From contig JAEEXV010000416.1 in assembly GCA_016287975.1 (NCBI GenBank), positions 1 to 14,628 of the forward strand: a stretch of DNA of 14,628 bases, in the 5' to 3' direction. The position numbers were made by a program, and so were the translations under genes. Source of the DNA: Lentisphaeria bacterium. Its GTDB lineage: Bacteria > Verrucomicrobiota > Lentisphaeria > Oligosphaerales > Oligosphaeraceae. The notes under the pieces were generated by a model. The model did no database searches. It had not been told where the DNA came from and saw only the letters and a program-made list of their open reading frames with translations. Shown in pieces: positions 6,071 to 12,492 of the stretch; within the stretch, counting starts at the first letter, position 1; each line of letters starts with the position of its first letter.

Positions 6071-8626
6071 ATGTACACCGCCATCGCTATCTCCTACACC
6101 GCGAAGCGCCGCGCCTGGTACCGCGGCGAGAAGGCCGCCCTGCGCTTCGACCTCATGAACTTCCATCCCGTCAACGAACCAGGCTGCACGCTGCGCCTGG
6201 ACTTCGGCGGCGGCCTCTGGCATGCGGAGACGGAACTCCCTGTCCTGGGCACCGTCAAGGAGGGGCTCGCATACGAGATCGACACCGCGCCATTCAAAAG
6301 CGGCGACTACGCCCTCACCGCCACCCTCACGCAGGGTGCCCGCGTCCTCTCCGCCGCCGCCTTCGCGCTCGCCGTCGCGCCGCCGCGCCGCGCGGATTCG
6401 GGGATGCCGTTGTGGCACTGGCCCGCGACGGTCCACGACAACGCCCTGTCGGCGGGCTGGGCGCCCGCGCAAGAGGAACTCGACCTCCTCGCGCACCTCG
6501 GCTATCGCTGGGCGCAAATGCGCAGCGACTGGGCGCTCGCCCATCAGGAGCGCGCCGCGCGCCTCATCGAATACGCCATGATGCGCGGCATCGAACTCGG
6601 CTTCCGCTTCGAGAACGGACTCGGCAGTTCCTTCTTCATGGATCGCGACATCCCCGAGGAAGGGCGCCTCATCGGCTGGGACGGCAAGCCCCACCCGAAA
6701 CTCGCCGACCACAGCCACCCCGCCGTCCAGCACCGCAACCAGCGCCAAGTCGAGGCCGTCGTCGACGCCTTCCGCGACTTTCCCTCGTGCAGCACCCTCT
6801 TCATGAACACGGAAATCGAGGACCGCCTGCAGCTCGCCCTCAATCCGCCCTCCGCGCGGCGCCACGAGCAGCGCCTCGGCTTCCCGCTCTCCCGCATCAC
6901 GCGCCAGGACTGCCTCTACACCGAGCCACGCCGCGACGGCGACTTCGCCGAGCCTGGCGTCATCCGCGACGACGATCCCGACTACTGCTACACGCGCTAC
7001 TACTTCAAGGAGGGCGACGGCTTCGTCCCCAACAACCGCCTCATGGCGGCGGCCGCGCGCGCCCTGCGCCCCGACCTCATGACCATCTCCGATCCCTTCC
7101 GCCTCGCGACCGTCCACGGGCGCTTCGACGGCATGGGCGCCGTCAGTTCCTGGACCTACACCAACCCCGACCCCAAGTCCACCCTCTTTACCGAAACCCT
7201 CGTCAACGAGGCGAAACCCGCCGACCAGGCGGTCATCCCCACCATCACCCTCTGGAACTACGCAGGCACCCTTGTCCCCTGCGGCGCCAACCGCTTCGCC
7301 CGCGAGCAGACCCTCCGCATGGAACCCGACCGCTTCTGCGAGTGCGTCTGGATCAACTTCTCCCGCGGCCCCCGCGCCATCGGCACCTACATCGGCAGCC
7401 CCATCGAGCCCTTCCTCCGCAACGGCGACCCGTTCATCTACTCCCCCGCGACCGAGGACGCCATGGCCCGCATCACCCGTGACCTCCTCGCCCCCTTCGG
7501 CGACTTCGCCCGCGGCACCGCCGCCACGAGGCGCCGCATCGCCATCCTCGACTCCCTCGCCTCCTCCGTCTACGCCGTCTCCCCGCGCCCCCACACCCAC
7601 TACCCCAACTACCGCATCTACGGCCTCTACACCGTCCTCGCCATGGCGCACTACGAGGCCGACGTGCTCTTCGAGGAGGATGTCGAGCAGGACGCCCTGG
7701 ATCGCTACGACATGCTCGTCCTCCCGCACTGCGACACCCTCACCCAGACCGTATGCGGAAAACTCCGCGGCTTCGCCGCGCGCGGCGGCCGCCTCGTCGC
7801 CGACCAGTATCTCCGCGCCGACCTCCCTCTCGCCGCGCGCCTCGACTTCGACTTCACCTACCGCCGACGCGTCAACGCCAACGCCAACACCAAGAAGCAG
7901 GACTTCTCCGTCAAGGACGACCACTCCGCGGGCAGCGCCGCCGTCCAGCTCCAGGGCATCCCCGCCGACGAGGACCAGCGCATCATGGAGGGCTATGCCG
8001 CCGAAACGCGGCGGCGCCTCGCCCCCGTCGCCCCCGCCCGCGACTTCGACTGCGATTCATCCCGTCTCCTGCTCCATGCGCGCGAGGCTGGCGGCGTCCG
8101 CTACCTCTTCGTCGTCAACGACCACCGCACCTGGGGCGAACGGGTCGCCCAATGGCGCTCCATGCTTGAAAAGGGCCTGCCCGAATCCGCGACCATCACC
8201 TTCCCCGACCCTGGCTTCGAACCCGCCGTCTACGAACTGACCACGCATCGCCGCGTCCCCGTTCGCCGCATGGGAAACGGCTACGCCCTCGACCTCACCG
8301 TCCCCGCCGCCTCGGGCGCCATCCTCGCATTCTACCAGGAGCCGCCCAAGGCCCCCACCCTCGACGCCCCGAACACCCTCGTCCGCGGCGAAGAGACCGT
8401 CCTCCACTTCCACACTGGCTTCGGCGATGGCCTCCAGCCCGTCGAAGTCACCATCACCGCCCCCGACGGCACCCGCGACGACTACAGCGGCTACTACCTC
8501 GCCAACCATGGCGTCTGCGACATCCCCGTCCTCCCCGCCATCAACACCCCGCCTGGCCACTGGACCATCGCCTTCCGCGACCTCACCACCAACGCCACCC
8601 TCGCCCGCACCATCCCCGCCACCTGA
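6071..8626 (+). CDS. Large GH42-like / clan GH-A glycoside hydrolase candidate, no signal peptide
   Basis: Encodes 851 aa. Residues 1-105 look like an N-terminal beta-sandwich (strand-rich, RGEKAALRFDLMN). A TIM-barrel-like part covers about 110-480: LGYRWAQMRSDW (143-154), then FMNTEIEDR (244-252) with Glu248 in the Asn-x-Glu setting of a clan GH-A acid/base, SDPFRL (340-345), and WTYTNPD near 361. A flavodoxin/amidotransferase-like domain follows at about 487-580 (YGLYTVLAMAHYEADVLFEED, DMLVLPHCDTLT, GFAARGGRLVAD), the trimerisation-type domain that follows the barrel in GH42 beta-galactosidases. A beta-rich C-terminus completes it. No signal peptide or membrane segment is seen, so it likely acts in the cytoplasm on imported oligosaccharides. 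It has no visible Shine-Dalgarno and no obvious own promoter. Its nucleophile and exact GH family are not assignable by eye. It has no CCGG site in 2,556 bp. Confidence 0.75.
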   Translation: MYTAIAISYTAKRRAWYRGEKAALRFDLMNFHPVNEPGCTLRLDFGGGLWHAETELPVLGTVKEGLAYEIDTAPFKSGDYALTATLTQGARVLSAAAFALAVAPPRRADSGMPLWHWPATVHDNALSAGWAPAQEELDLLAHLGYRWAQMRSDWALAHQERAARLIEYAMMRGIELGFRFENGLGSSFFMDRDIPEEGRLIGWDGKPHPKLADHSHPAVQHRNQRQVEAVVDAFRDFPSCSTLFMNTEIEDRLQLALNPPSARRHEQRLGFPLSRITRQDCLYTEPRRDGDFAEPGVIRDDDPDYCYTRYYFKEGDGFVPNNRLMAAAARALRPDLMTISDPFRLATVHGRFDGMGAVSSWTYTNPDPKSTLFTETLVNEAKPADQAVIPTITLWNYAGTLVPCGANRFAREQTLRMEPDRFCECVWINFSRGPRAIGTYIGSPIEPFLRNGDPFIYSPATEDAMARITRDLLAPFGDFARGTAATRRRIAILDSLASSVYAVSPRPHTHYPNYRIYGLYTVLAMAHYEADVLFEEDVEQDALDRYDMLVLPHCDTLTQTVCGKLRGFAARGGRLVADQYLRADLPLAARLDFDFTYRRRVNANANTKKQDFSVKDDHSAGSAAVQLQGIPADEDQRIMEGYAAETRRRLAPVAPARDFDCDSSRLLLHAREAGGVRYLFVVNDHRTWGERVAQWRSMLEKGLPESATITFPDPGFEPAVYELTTHRRVPVRRMGNGYALDLTVPAASGAILAFYQEPPKAPTLDAPNTLVRGEETVLHFHTGFGDGLQPVEVTITAPDGTRDDYSGYYLANHGVCDIPVLPAINTPPGHWTIAFRDLTTNATLARTIPAT

Positions 8627-8717
8627 CCCACCCCTCTTCACCAGTCTCCGCCGCCTGACCCACCCCTCTTCACCAGTCTCCGCCGCCTGCCCCACCCCTC
8701 TTCACCAGTCTCCGCCG
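8622..8717. repeat. Three contiguous copies of a 32-bp tandem repeat
   Basis: Units at 8622-8653, 8654-8685 and 8686-8717 are identical except for one A-to-C change at 8690. Each starts CCTGACCCACCCCTCTTCAC. The first unit overlaps the last codon and the TGA stop (8624-8626) of the GH42-like gene, so the array seems to have grown by duplication of the gene's own 3' end. There are no spacers, hence not a CRISPR. Confidence 0.9.
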
Positions 8718-8736
8718 CCGCCCCTTTCACCATCAC

Positions 8737-8771
8737 ATCCCTTAAATCCCTTAATATCCCTTAAATCCCTT
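8737..8771. repeat. Short tandem repeat, ATCCCTTAA, three full copies and one partial
   Basis: ATCCCTTAA occurs at 8737-8745, 8746-8754 and 8756-8764, followed by ATCCCTT at 8765-8771. It lies 20 nt beyond the 32-bp array in the same gene-free interval (8627-8879); slippage or unequal crossing-over is the likely origin. Confidence 0.85.
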
Positions 8772-8826
8772 CCTTTCCCACCCCCCGCGCAAACCCGCAA
8801 TCCTGCAATAGATTAAGTCCATCGCC

Positions 8827-8842
8827 CGGCTCACTTGAGCCG
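8827..8842. promoter_or_regulatory. Perfect 7+2+7 palindrome upstream of the isomerase gene, operator candidate
   Basis: CGGCTCA (8827-8833), CT, TGAGCCG (8836-8842). It ends 37 nt before the ATG at 8880. The spacing and 2-bp centre fit a dimeric-regulator site, or alternatively a 6-bp RNA hairpin with loop ACTT in the leader. No good -35/-10 pair is visible; TAGATT at 8809-8814 is a weak -10 candidate that would start transcription just before the palindrome. Confidence 0.45.
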
Positions 8843-8879
8843 ACACCCCACCCCACCGTTTTTGGAGAAAAAGCATCCT

Positions 8880-9701
8880 ATGAAAATGGGAATCACTGTC
8901 TACGGCGCCCACCTGATGGTGCCCGAGGAAACCCGCACTGTCCCGCGCATCGTCCGCGCCGCCGCCGGCGTCGGCTTCGACGGCATCGACCTGGGCTACT
9001 ACTGGGGCGAGAACCGCCAGGAGGAGTTCAAGGAAGCGCAGAAGGTCGCCGACGCCGAGGGCATCGAGATCGCGAACTACATCGTCGGAAACAACTTCGG
9101 CAACGCCGCCGCGGAGAGCGAGGAGAAGTTCCAGGCGGAGATCGACAAGGTCAACCAGGCCCTCGACGAAGCCGCCTACTTCGGCTGCAAGGTCCTGCGC
9201 GTCTTCGGCGGCGGCTACGACCTCGACTGGGACACCTACAGCGGACGCATCGCCGAGGCCCTCGCCAAATGCGCCGAGCGCGCCGCCAAGAACCAGGTCG
9301 TCATGGCCATCGAGGACCACGGCGCCCTCTGCCGCAACTCCACCCAGCAGCTCTTCTACATCAACACCGTCAACTCCCCGTGGCTCCGCGCCAACTGCGA
9401 CATCGGCAACTACTGGGTCGTCGGACGCACCCCCTCCCAGCAGCTCCCCCTCGACGGCGTCACGGCCATCGCCCCCTACACCGCCATGGTCCACGTCAAG
9501 GACTACGTGATCATCAACAACACCGCCGTCGCCGTCCCCACTGGCGAGGGCGTCATCGACATGGAGGCATGCTTCCGCGTCCTCAAGGACGCCGGTTACG
9601 ACAGCTGGGTCACCCTCGAATACGAGTGCTCCATCGGCGTGCCCAAGCAGGGCATCACCACCTCCCTCGTCAACATGCGCCGATTCGACGTCTCCTGCTG
9701 A
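8880..9701 (+). CDS. Sugar phosphate isomerase/epimerase, xylose-isomerase-like TIM barrel
   Basis: Encodes 273 aa, the usual length for this superfamily (PF01261 fold). Visible: GFDGIDLG (32-39), EIANYIVG (63-70), GCKVLRVFGGG (102-112), VVMAIEDHG with metal-ligand candidate Glu145, ANCDIGN with Asp174, MVHVKD with His205, and VTLEYE with Glu247. These acids and the His match the divalent-metal site of IolE, hydroxypyruvate isomerase and ketose 3-epimerases. The start is set by TTTGGAGAAA (GGAG 8864-8867, 12 nt to ATG); a second ATG two codons on is farther from this site. It probably interconverts ketoses or keto-sugars released by the upstream GH42-like enzyme. Specific activity cannot be assigned. 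A 12-bp inverted repeat lies 25 nt after the stop. Confidence 0.87.
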   Translation: MKMGITVYGAHLMVPEETRTVPRIVRAAAGVGFDGIDLGYYWGENRQEEFKEAQKVADAEGIEIANYIVGNNFGNAAAESEEKFQAEIDKVNQALDEAAYFGCKVLRVFGGGYDLDWDTYSGRIAEALAKCAERAAKNQVVMAIEDHGALCRNSTQQLFYINTVNSPWLRANCDIGNYWVVGRTPSQQLPLDGVTAIAPYTAMVHVKDYVIINNTAVAVPTGEGVIDMEACFRVLKDAGYDSWVTLEYECSIGVPKQGITTSLVNMRRFDVSC

Positions 9702-9726
9702 AACAGCGTGACCAGTTGCTAAACGC

Positions 9727-9792
9727 GGGGTAGCAAGGCCGTCCTCATCCTTGTTTGCGCTGTCCTGCAAAGGCGAGTGCCCTTGCTACCCC
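9727..9792. repeat. 12-bp perfect inverted repeat between the isomerase gene and the R-M genes
   Basis: GGGGTAGCAAGG (9727-9738) and CCTTGCTACCCC (9781-9792), separated by 42 nt that hold a small inner stem (TTTGC 9754-9758 / GCAAA 9767-9771). No T-tract follows directly (AATTTT starts two bases on, at 9794). It could end the isomerase transcript, mark the left edge of the inserted R-M segment, or be a control site for R-M transcription. The 9702-9829 interval holds nothing else I can support. Confidence 0.6.
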
Positions 9793-9829
9793 CAATTTTG
9801 CAATTGCCTCAACCATATTTGGCTCAACT

Positions 9830-11119
9830 GTGAAACGCCCCCTCCCCAAAAATATAAAACGCATAGACGCATCCTATGAGCCTTGGTCCCACGAAGACTG
9901 GGAACATTTTCTCACTGCCAACGCGGGTCTTGTCCAATCTTTGCAAGATTTGCCTGCCATGGTGAGGGAGACACCGGCTGTATTCAATGCTGCCGCACAC
10001 TCGTTCGGATACAGTGTTCTGACTGCAGACACCCATCCCGCCCTCCTGAAACCACAACAACTCCTGCTTTGGCCGGAATGTTCCAATCCCCCAACTGCGG
10101 AAGCACTTCTATCCAACTTCAATGTGGACGGAAACATGCGGCTGGATCTCGGCGATTCCCTGTCTTTCCTAAACCAGTGGGAACCACCTACCGCCATCAT
10201 TTCAGACGGCCCCTATGGACTTGCCAGTTTCCCCGGCGACCCGCCTTCTCCAAATGCGCTCGCAGAATGGTACGAACCACATCTGCGCGCATGGCATGCG
10301 GCGGCACGAACCAACTGCACACTCTGGTTTTGGAACTCTGAACAGGGGTGGGCATACTGCCACCGAATGATCGAAGATTGCGGATGGGAATTCCGCAATT
10401 GCCATATTTGGGACAAGGGCCTCGCACATGTCGCCGGAAACGTCAATAGCCGCACAATCCGAAAATTCCCCGTCGTAACCGAAGTCTGCGTTCAATATGT
10501 CAGGAAAAACCGCCTCCTCTCCGGCGACGCCATGCTCCCGATCCGAGATTGGCTTCGAGCCGAATGGAAACGCACCGGCCTCCCTTTCCGCGAAACCAAT
10601 GTCGCCTGCAATGTCAAAGACGCCGCAACGCGCAAATACTTCTCCCAAGACCATCTTTGGTATTTTCCCCCGGCAGAGGCTTTCACCTCGATTGCAACTT
10701 ATGCAAATCAACATGGCCGGCCAGAAGGGCGCCCCTATTTCGCCAAAGCCAATGGACAGCCATTCTCCATTCCTGAATGGGAAGATATGCGCGCAAAATT
10801 CCACTGCGAACTCGGGATCACCAATGTCTGGCATGAGCTTCCCATCCGCGGCAACGAACGTCTGAAAAATGGCGCCGCCGCAATACACATGAACCAAAAG
10901 CCTTTGTCATTGCTTCGGCGTTGCATTCAAGCATCCACAGACCCAGGTGATTCCATCTGGGAGCCTTTCGGCGGACTTTGCTCTGCCTCCATTGCAGCCA
11001 TTCAACTCGGACGCCGCGCCTTCGCCGCCGAAATCAACCCCAAGTTCTTCCAACTCGCTCATGAAAGAATGACCCATGAAACAGCACTCCTTAAATTCCA
11101 CCGCCCTGCCACCAGTTGA
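9830..11119 (+). CDS. Type II DNA amino-methyltransferase (N6-adenine or N4-cytosine), beta-class motif order
   Basis: Encodes 429 aa from GTG 9830. Motifs in order: NMRLDLGDSLSFL (102-114), catalytic motif IV ISDGPYG (124-130), motif X-like HMNQKPLSLLRR (353-364), and SAM-binding motif I DSIWEPFGG (374-382) with AAEINPKFF (399-407) behind it. Motif IV before motif I defines the beta class. It would transfer a methyl group from S-adenosylmethionine to protect the host from the nuclease encoded next. Motif IV is SDGPYG rather than DPPY or SPPY, so the target base cannot be predicted. The first 100 residues are an extra N-terminal region. An in-frame TTG at 9755 gives 454 aa but lies inside the inverted repeat; ATG 9959 would lose coding-like sequence. 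GC is clearly lower than in flanking genes, and CCGG is frequent (about nine sites), which suggests transfer. Confidence 0.88.
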   Translation: MKRPLPKNIKRIDASYEPWSHEDWEHFLTANAGLVQSLQDLPAMVRETPAVFNAAAHSFGYSVLTADTHPALLKPQQLLLWPECSNPPTAEALLSNFNVDGNMRLDLGDSLSFLNQWEPPTAIISDGPYGLASFPGDPPSPNALAEWYEPHLRAWHAAARTNCTLWFWNSEQGWAYCHRMIEDCGWEFRNCHIWDKGLAHVAGNVNSRTIRKFPVVTEVCVQYVRKNRLLSGDAMLPIRDWLRAEWKRTGLPFRETNVACNVKDAATRKYFSQDHLWYFPPAEAFTSIATYANQHGRPEGRPYFAKANGQPFSIPEWEDMRAKFHCELGITNVWHELPIRGNERLKNGAAAIHMNQKPLSLLRRCIQASTDPGDSIWEPFGGLCSASIAAIQLGRRAFAAEINPKFFQLAHERMTHETALLKFHRPATS

Positions 11120-11996
11120 ACCCGATGATTCCTGGCCGCACAAGACATTGTGGTCCGGAGTAAAGGCTGCGCTCCGCTCCCTGCCTGCTTATTTTCATAG
11201 CGACACTTTCATTGAAGGCGTTAATGCAACGGACGTATTCACGCTGAATGCGGCCTTGGGCGCAACCATTGAGACGCAAGTCGTCGCCACGCTCAATCAA
11301 ATCCGCTCGGTATGGGACAAAAATGGCTCCTATTCCACATACACCTTCATCCGGCAGCCACAATCCTTCCCGGATGTCATCCTGAAAGACCTCGCGAATG
11401 AATCTGCGCCTCCCATCATCGGGATTGAGTTGAAAGGATGGTACTTACTGGCCAAGGAGAGGGAACCAAGCCTACGATTCACCCAGACGGAGAAGGCCTG
11501 TGCAGATGCAGATCTAATCATGGTCGTCCCATGGGTACTGTCCAGCGTCATCTCCGGCCACCCAATCATCTTCACTCCATTCATCGAAAGCGCGAAATTC
11601 GCAGCACGTCACCGCAACTACCATTGGCAATCAACCAAAGGCGACAAAGGCGACAACCGCATTGACATTCCCAAAAACGTCTCTCCATACCCCAAAAAGT
11701 CCGATGAAACGACCGACACGCCACATTCTGACAAAGGCGGGAATTTCGGACGCATCGCCCGTACAGGAATCATGGATGAGTATCTTGCCCTTATACTCGT
11801 CCAACCCGTCTGCGGAATCAAGGCCATTCATTGGATTGAATTTTTCAATATTTTCCATCAGGATGCAACAGATGACCAAATAGCGGCTGCCTTCCAGAGA
11901 TTGCGCAAGCGTGTTGACGAGTTGCCACCGTCCCCCGCCCATGCTTCCCTGTTAGCGGTATTGACCAGCCTTGAAGAACATTGGAGCCACCTATGA
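11076..11996 (+). CDS. Type II restriction endonuclease, PD-(D/E)XK fold candidate
   Basis: Encodes 306 aa. A good PD-ExK signature is present: FPD (Asp100) and, 18 residues on, IIGIELKGW with Glu118 and Lys120; Glu66 in ATIETQVV could be the conserved helix acid. The GDKGDNRID stretch (189-197) looks like a flexible loop. The gene starts inside the methyltransferase gene (44-nt overlap, different frame), the compact M-then-R layout common in type II systems, and implies translational coupling; the ATG has only a weak AAAGAA-type site upstream. It would cut unmodified DNA at the site methylated by its partner. I cannot name the recognition sequence or subfamily. No controller (C) gene is seen. 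Base composition and codon use match the methyltransferase, so the two were probably acquired together. Confidence 0.82.
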   Translation: MKQHSLNSTALPPVEPDDSWPHKTLWSGVKAALRSLPAYFHSDTFIEGVNATDVFTLNAALGATIETQVVATLNQIRSVWDKNGSYSTYTFIRQPQSFPDVILKDLANESAPPIIGIELKGWYLLAKEREPSLRFTQTEKACADADLIMVVPWVLSSVISGHPIIFTPFIESAKFAARHRNYHWQSTKGDKGDNRIDIPKNVSPYPKKSDETTDTPHSDKGGNFGRIARTGIMDEYLALILVQPVCGIKAIHWIEFFNIFHQDATDDQIAAAFQRLRKRVDELPPSPAHASLLAVLTSLEEHWSHL

Positions 11997-12030
11997 TTTA
12001 GGCTTGCCACGTCACTGTTCAGAAGAGTAG

Positions 12031-12218
12031 CCGCGCAACGACGGCCAAAAGGCACTGGGGGAAGCAAGCCGCGCAGCGGCGCCCAGAGCACAGCTGTGGG
12101 TGGAGCGAGCGCTGGAGGCGAGAGCGGAACCCACGGAAGCCAGGAAAATGTCCCGGAGACGCGCAGCGGCGGCCAGAAGGAACCAGGGGAAGCGAGCCGC
12201 GAGACGGCGAGCGCCCAC
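12031..12218 (+). repeat. Cluster of related hairpin repeats, including a close relative of the 47-89 element
   Basis: Three related units follow in the same orientation. Unit A: outer stem CTGGG 12055-12059 / CCCAG 12082-12086, inner stem GCCGC 12068-12072 / GCGGC 12076-12080. Unit E2: outer stem 12094-12101 / 12129-12136 (8 pairs, one G-T), with a 27-nt interior that starts GGAGCGAG and ends GAGCGGA and has inner pairs 12110-12113 / 12117-12120 in register with those of the 47-89 element. Unit B (about 12173-12218) resembles A as a degraded direct repeat with inner stem GCCG 12196-12199 / CGGC 12205-12208. Open frames across this region on either strand are repeat-driven and not coding-like. 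Confidence 0.65.
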
Positions 12219-12226
12219 GCCCCCCC

Positions 12227-12265
12227 AAAAAAAGTTTTGCTCCGCCTTTTTTCCATGCGGCATGG
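12227..12265. other. A-tract/T-tract stem and small palindrome after the repeat cluster
   Basis: AAAAAAG (12228-12234) can pair with CTTTTTT (12246-12252), and CCATG (12253-12257) with CATGG (12261-12265). The T-rich segment after GCTCCGCC might end transcripts from the R-M side, but there is no GC-rich stem directly before the T-run, so a terminator call is weak. No other feature is supported between 12266 and the nrdD control region. Confidence 0.3.
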
Positions 12266-12344
12266 TATTATTCGCTGGAAATCAGACGGGTCTATCAAGG
12301 GGGTCGCGCGACTTTGACAGAAAAGGCCAGGAAAAAAGTACAAA

Positions 12345-12391
12345 ACACAAGATATTGTGAGTGGCAGAAAAGCAAATCGCATATATAGTGT
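12345..12391 (+). promoter_or_regulatory. Tandem NrdR boxes overlapping the nrdD promoter
   Basis: Box 1 is ACACAAGATATTGTGA (12345-12360), about 14 of 16 matches to the NrdR consensus ACACWATATATWGTGT. Box 2 is ATCGCATATATAGTGT (12376-12391), about 12 of 16. They are 31 bp apart start to start (15-bp gap), the three-helical-turn spacing known for NrdR operators. A promoter fits inside: GTGGCA (12361-12366), 17 bp, TATAGT (12384-12389), so box 1 abuts the -35 and box 2 covers the -10. NrdR represses ribonucleotide reductase operons when dATP/ATP is high. Transcription would start near 12396, leaving a leader of about 97 nt. Confidence 0.88.
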
Positions 12392-12425
12392 GTCTCGCAC
12401 CTTTTTCCCGCCCCTACCGCAACTC

Positions 12426-12464
12426 GGCGCGCCCCCCCCGACAGGCCTTTTCACACGGCGCGCC
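12426..12464 (+). other. Paired GGCGCGCC palindromes in the nrdD leader
   Basis: GGCGCGCC occurs at 12426-12433 and 12457-12464. Each is self-complementary, so the two can form an 8-bp all-GC stem around a 23-nt loop in the nrdD leader RNA, ending 14 nt before the AGGA ribosome-binding site. A role in attenuation or mRNA stability is inference. Confidence 0.45.
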
Positions 12465-12492
12465 ATTCACCGCAAACAGGATACACACAACA

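Noticed and set aside
5981..7924. Long open frame on the - strand opposite the GH42-like gene
   Set aside because: Low-complexity Gly/Val/Glu-rich translation and no motifs; it is the complement of a coherent + strand protein.
8622..8717. Possible CRISPR from the 32-bp repeats
   Set aside because: The repeats are directly contiguous with no spacers, and no cas genes are present.
9727..9792. Insertion-sequence terminal repeats
   Set aside because: The arms are only 42 nt apart, no transposase gene lies between or nearby, and no flanking target duplication is evident.
9755..9829. TTG start for the methyltransferase at 9755
   Set aside because: It lies in the loop of a 12-bp inverted repeat, lacks a Shine-Dalgarno, and adds residues with no family character; GTG 9830 is preferred, though this is not certain.
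12303..12344. TTGACA at 12314-12319 as the nrdD promoter, next to the palindrome GTCGCGCGAC (12303-12312)
   Set aside because: The only matching -10 (TACAAA 12339-12344) is 19 bp away and poor. The promoter between the NrdR boxes fits spacing and regulation better; a secondary promoter is not excluded.
12012..12466. Several open frames on both strands between the restriction gene and nrdD
   Set aside because: They run through the hairpin repeats and the promoter region, and their translations are repeat-derived Arg/Ala/Ser-rich sequence.
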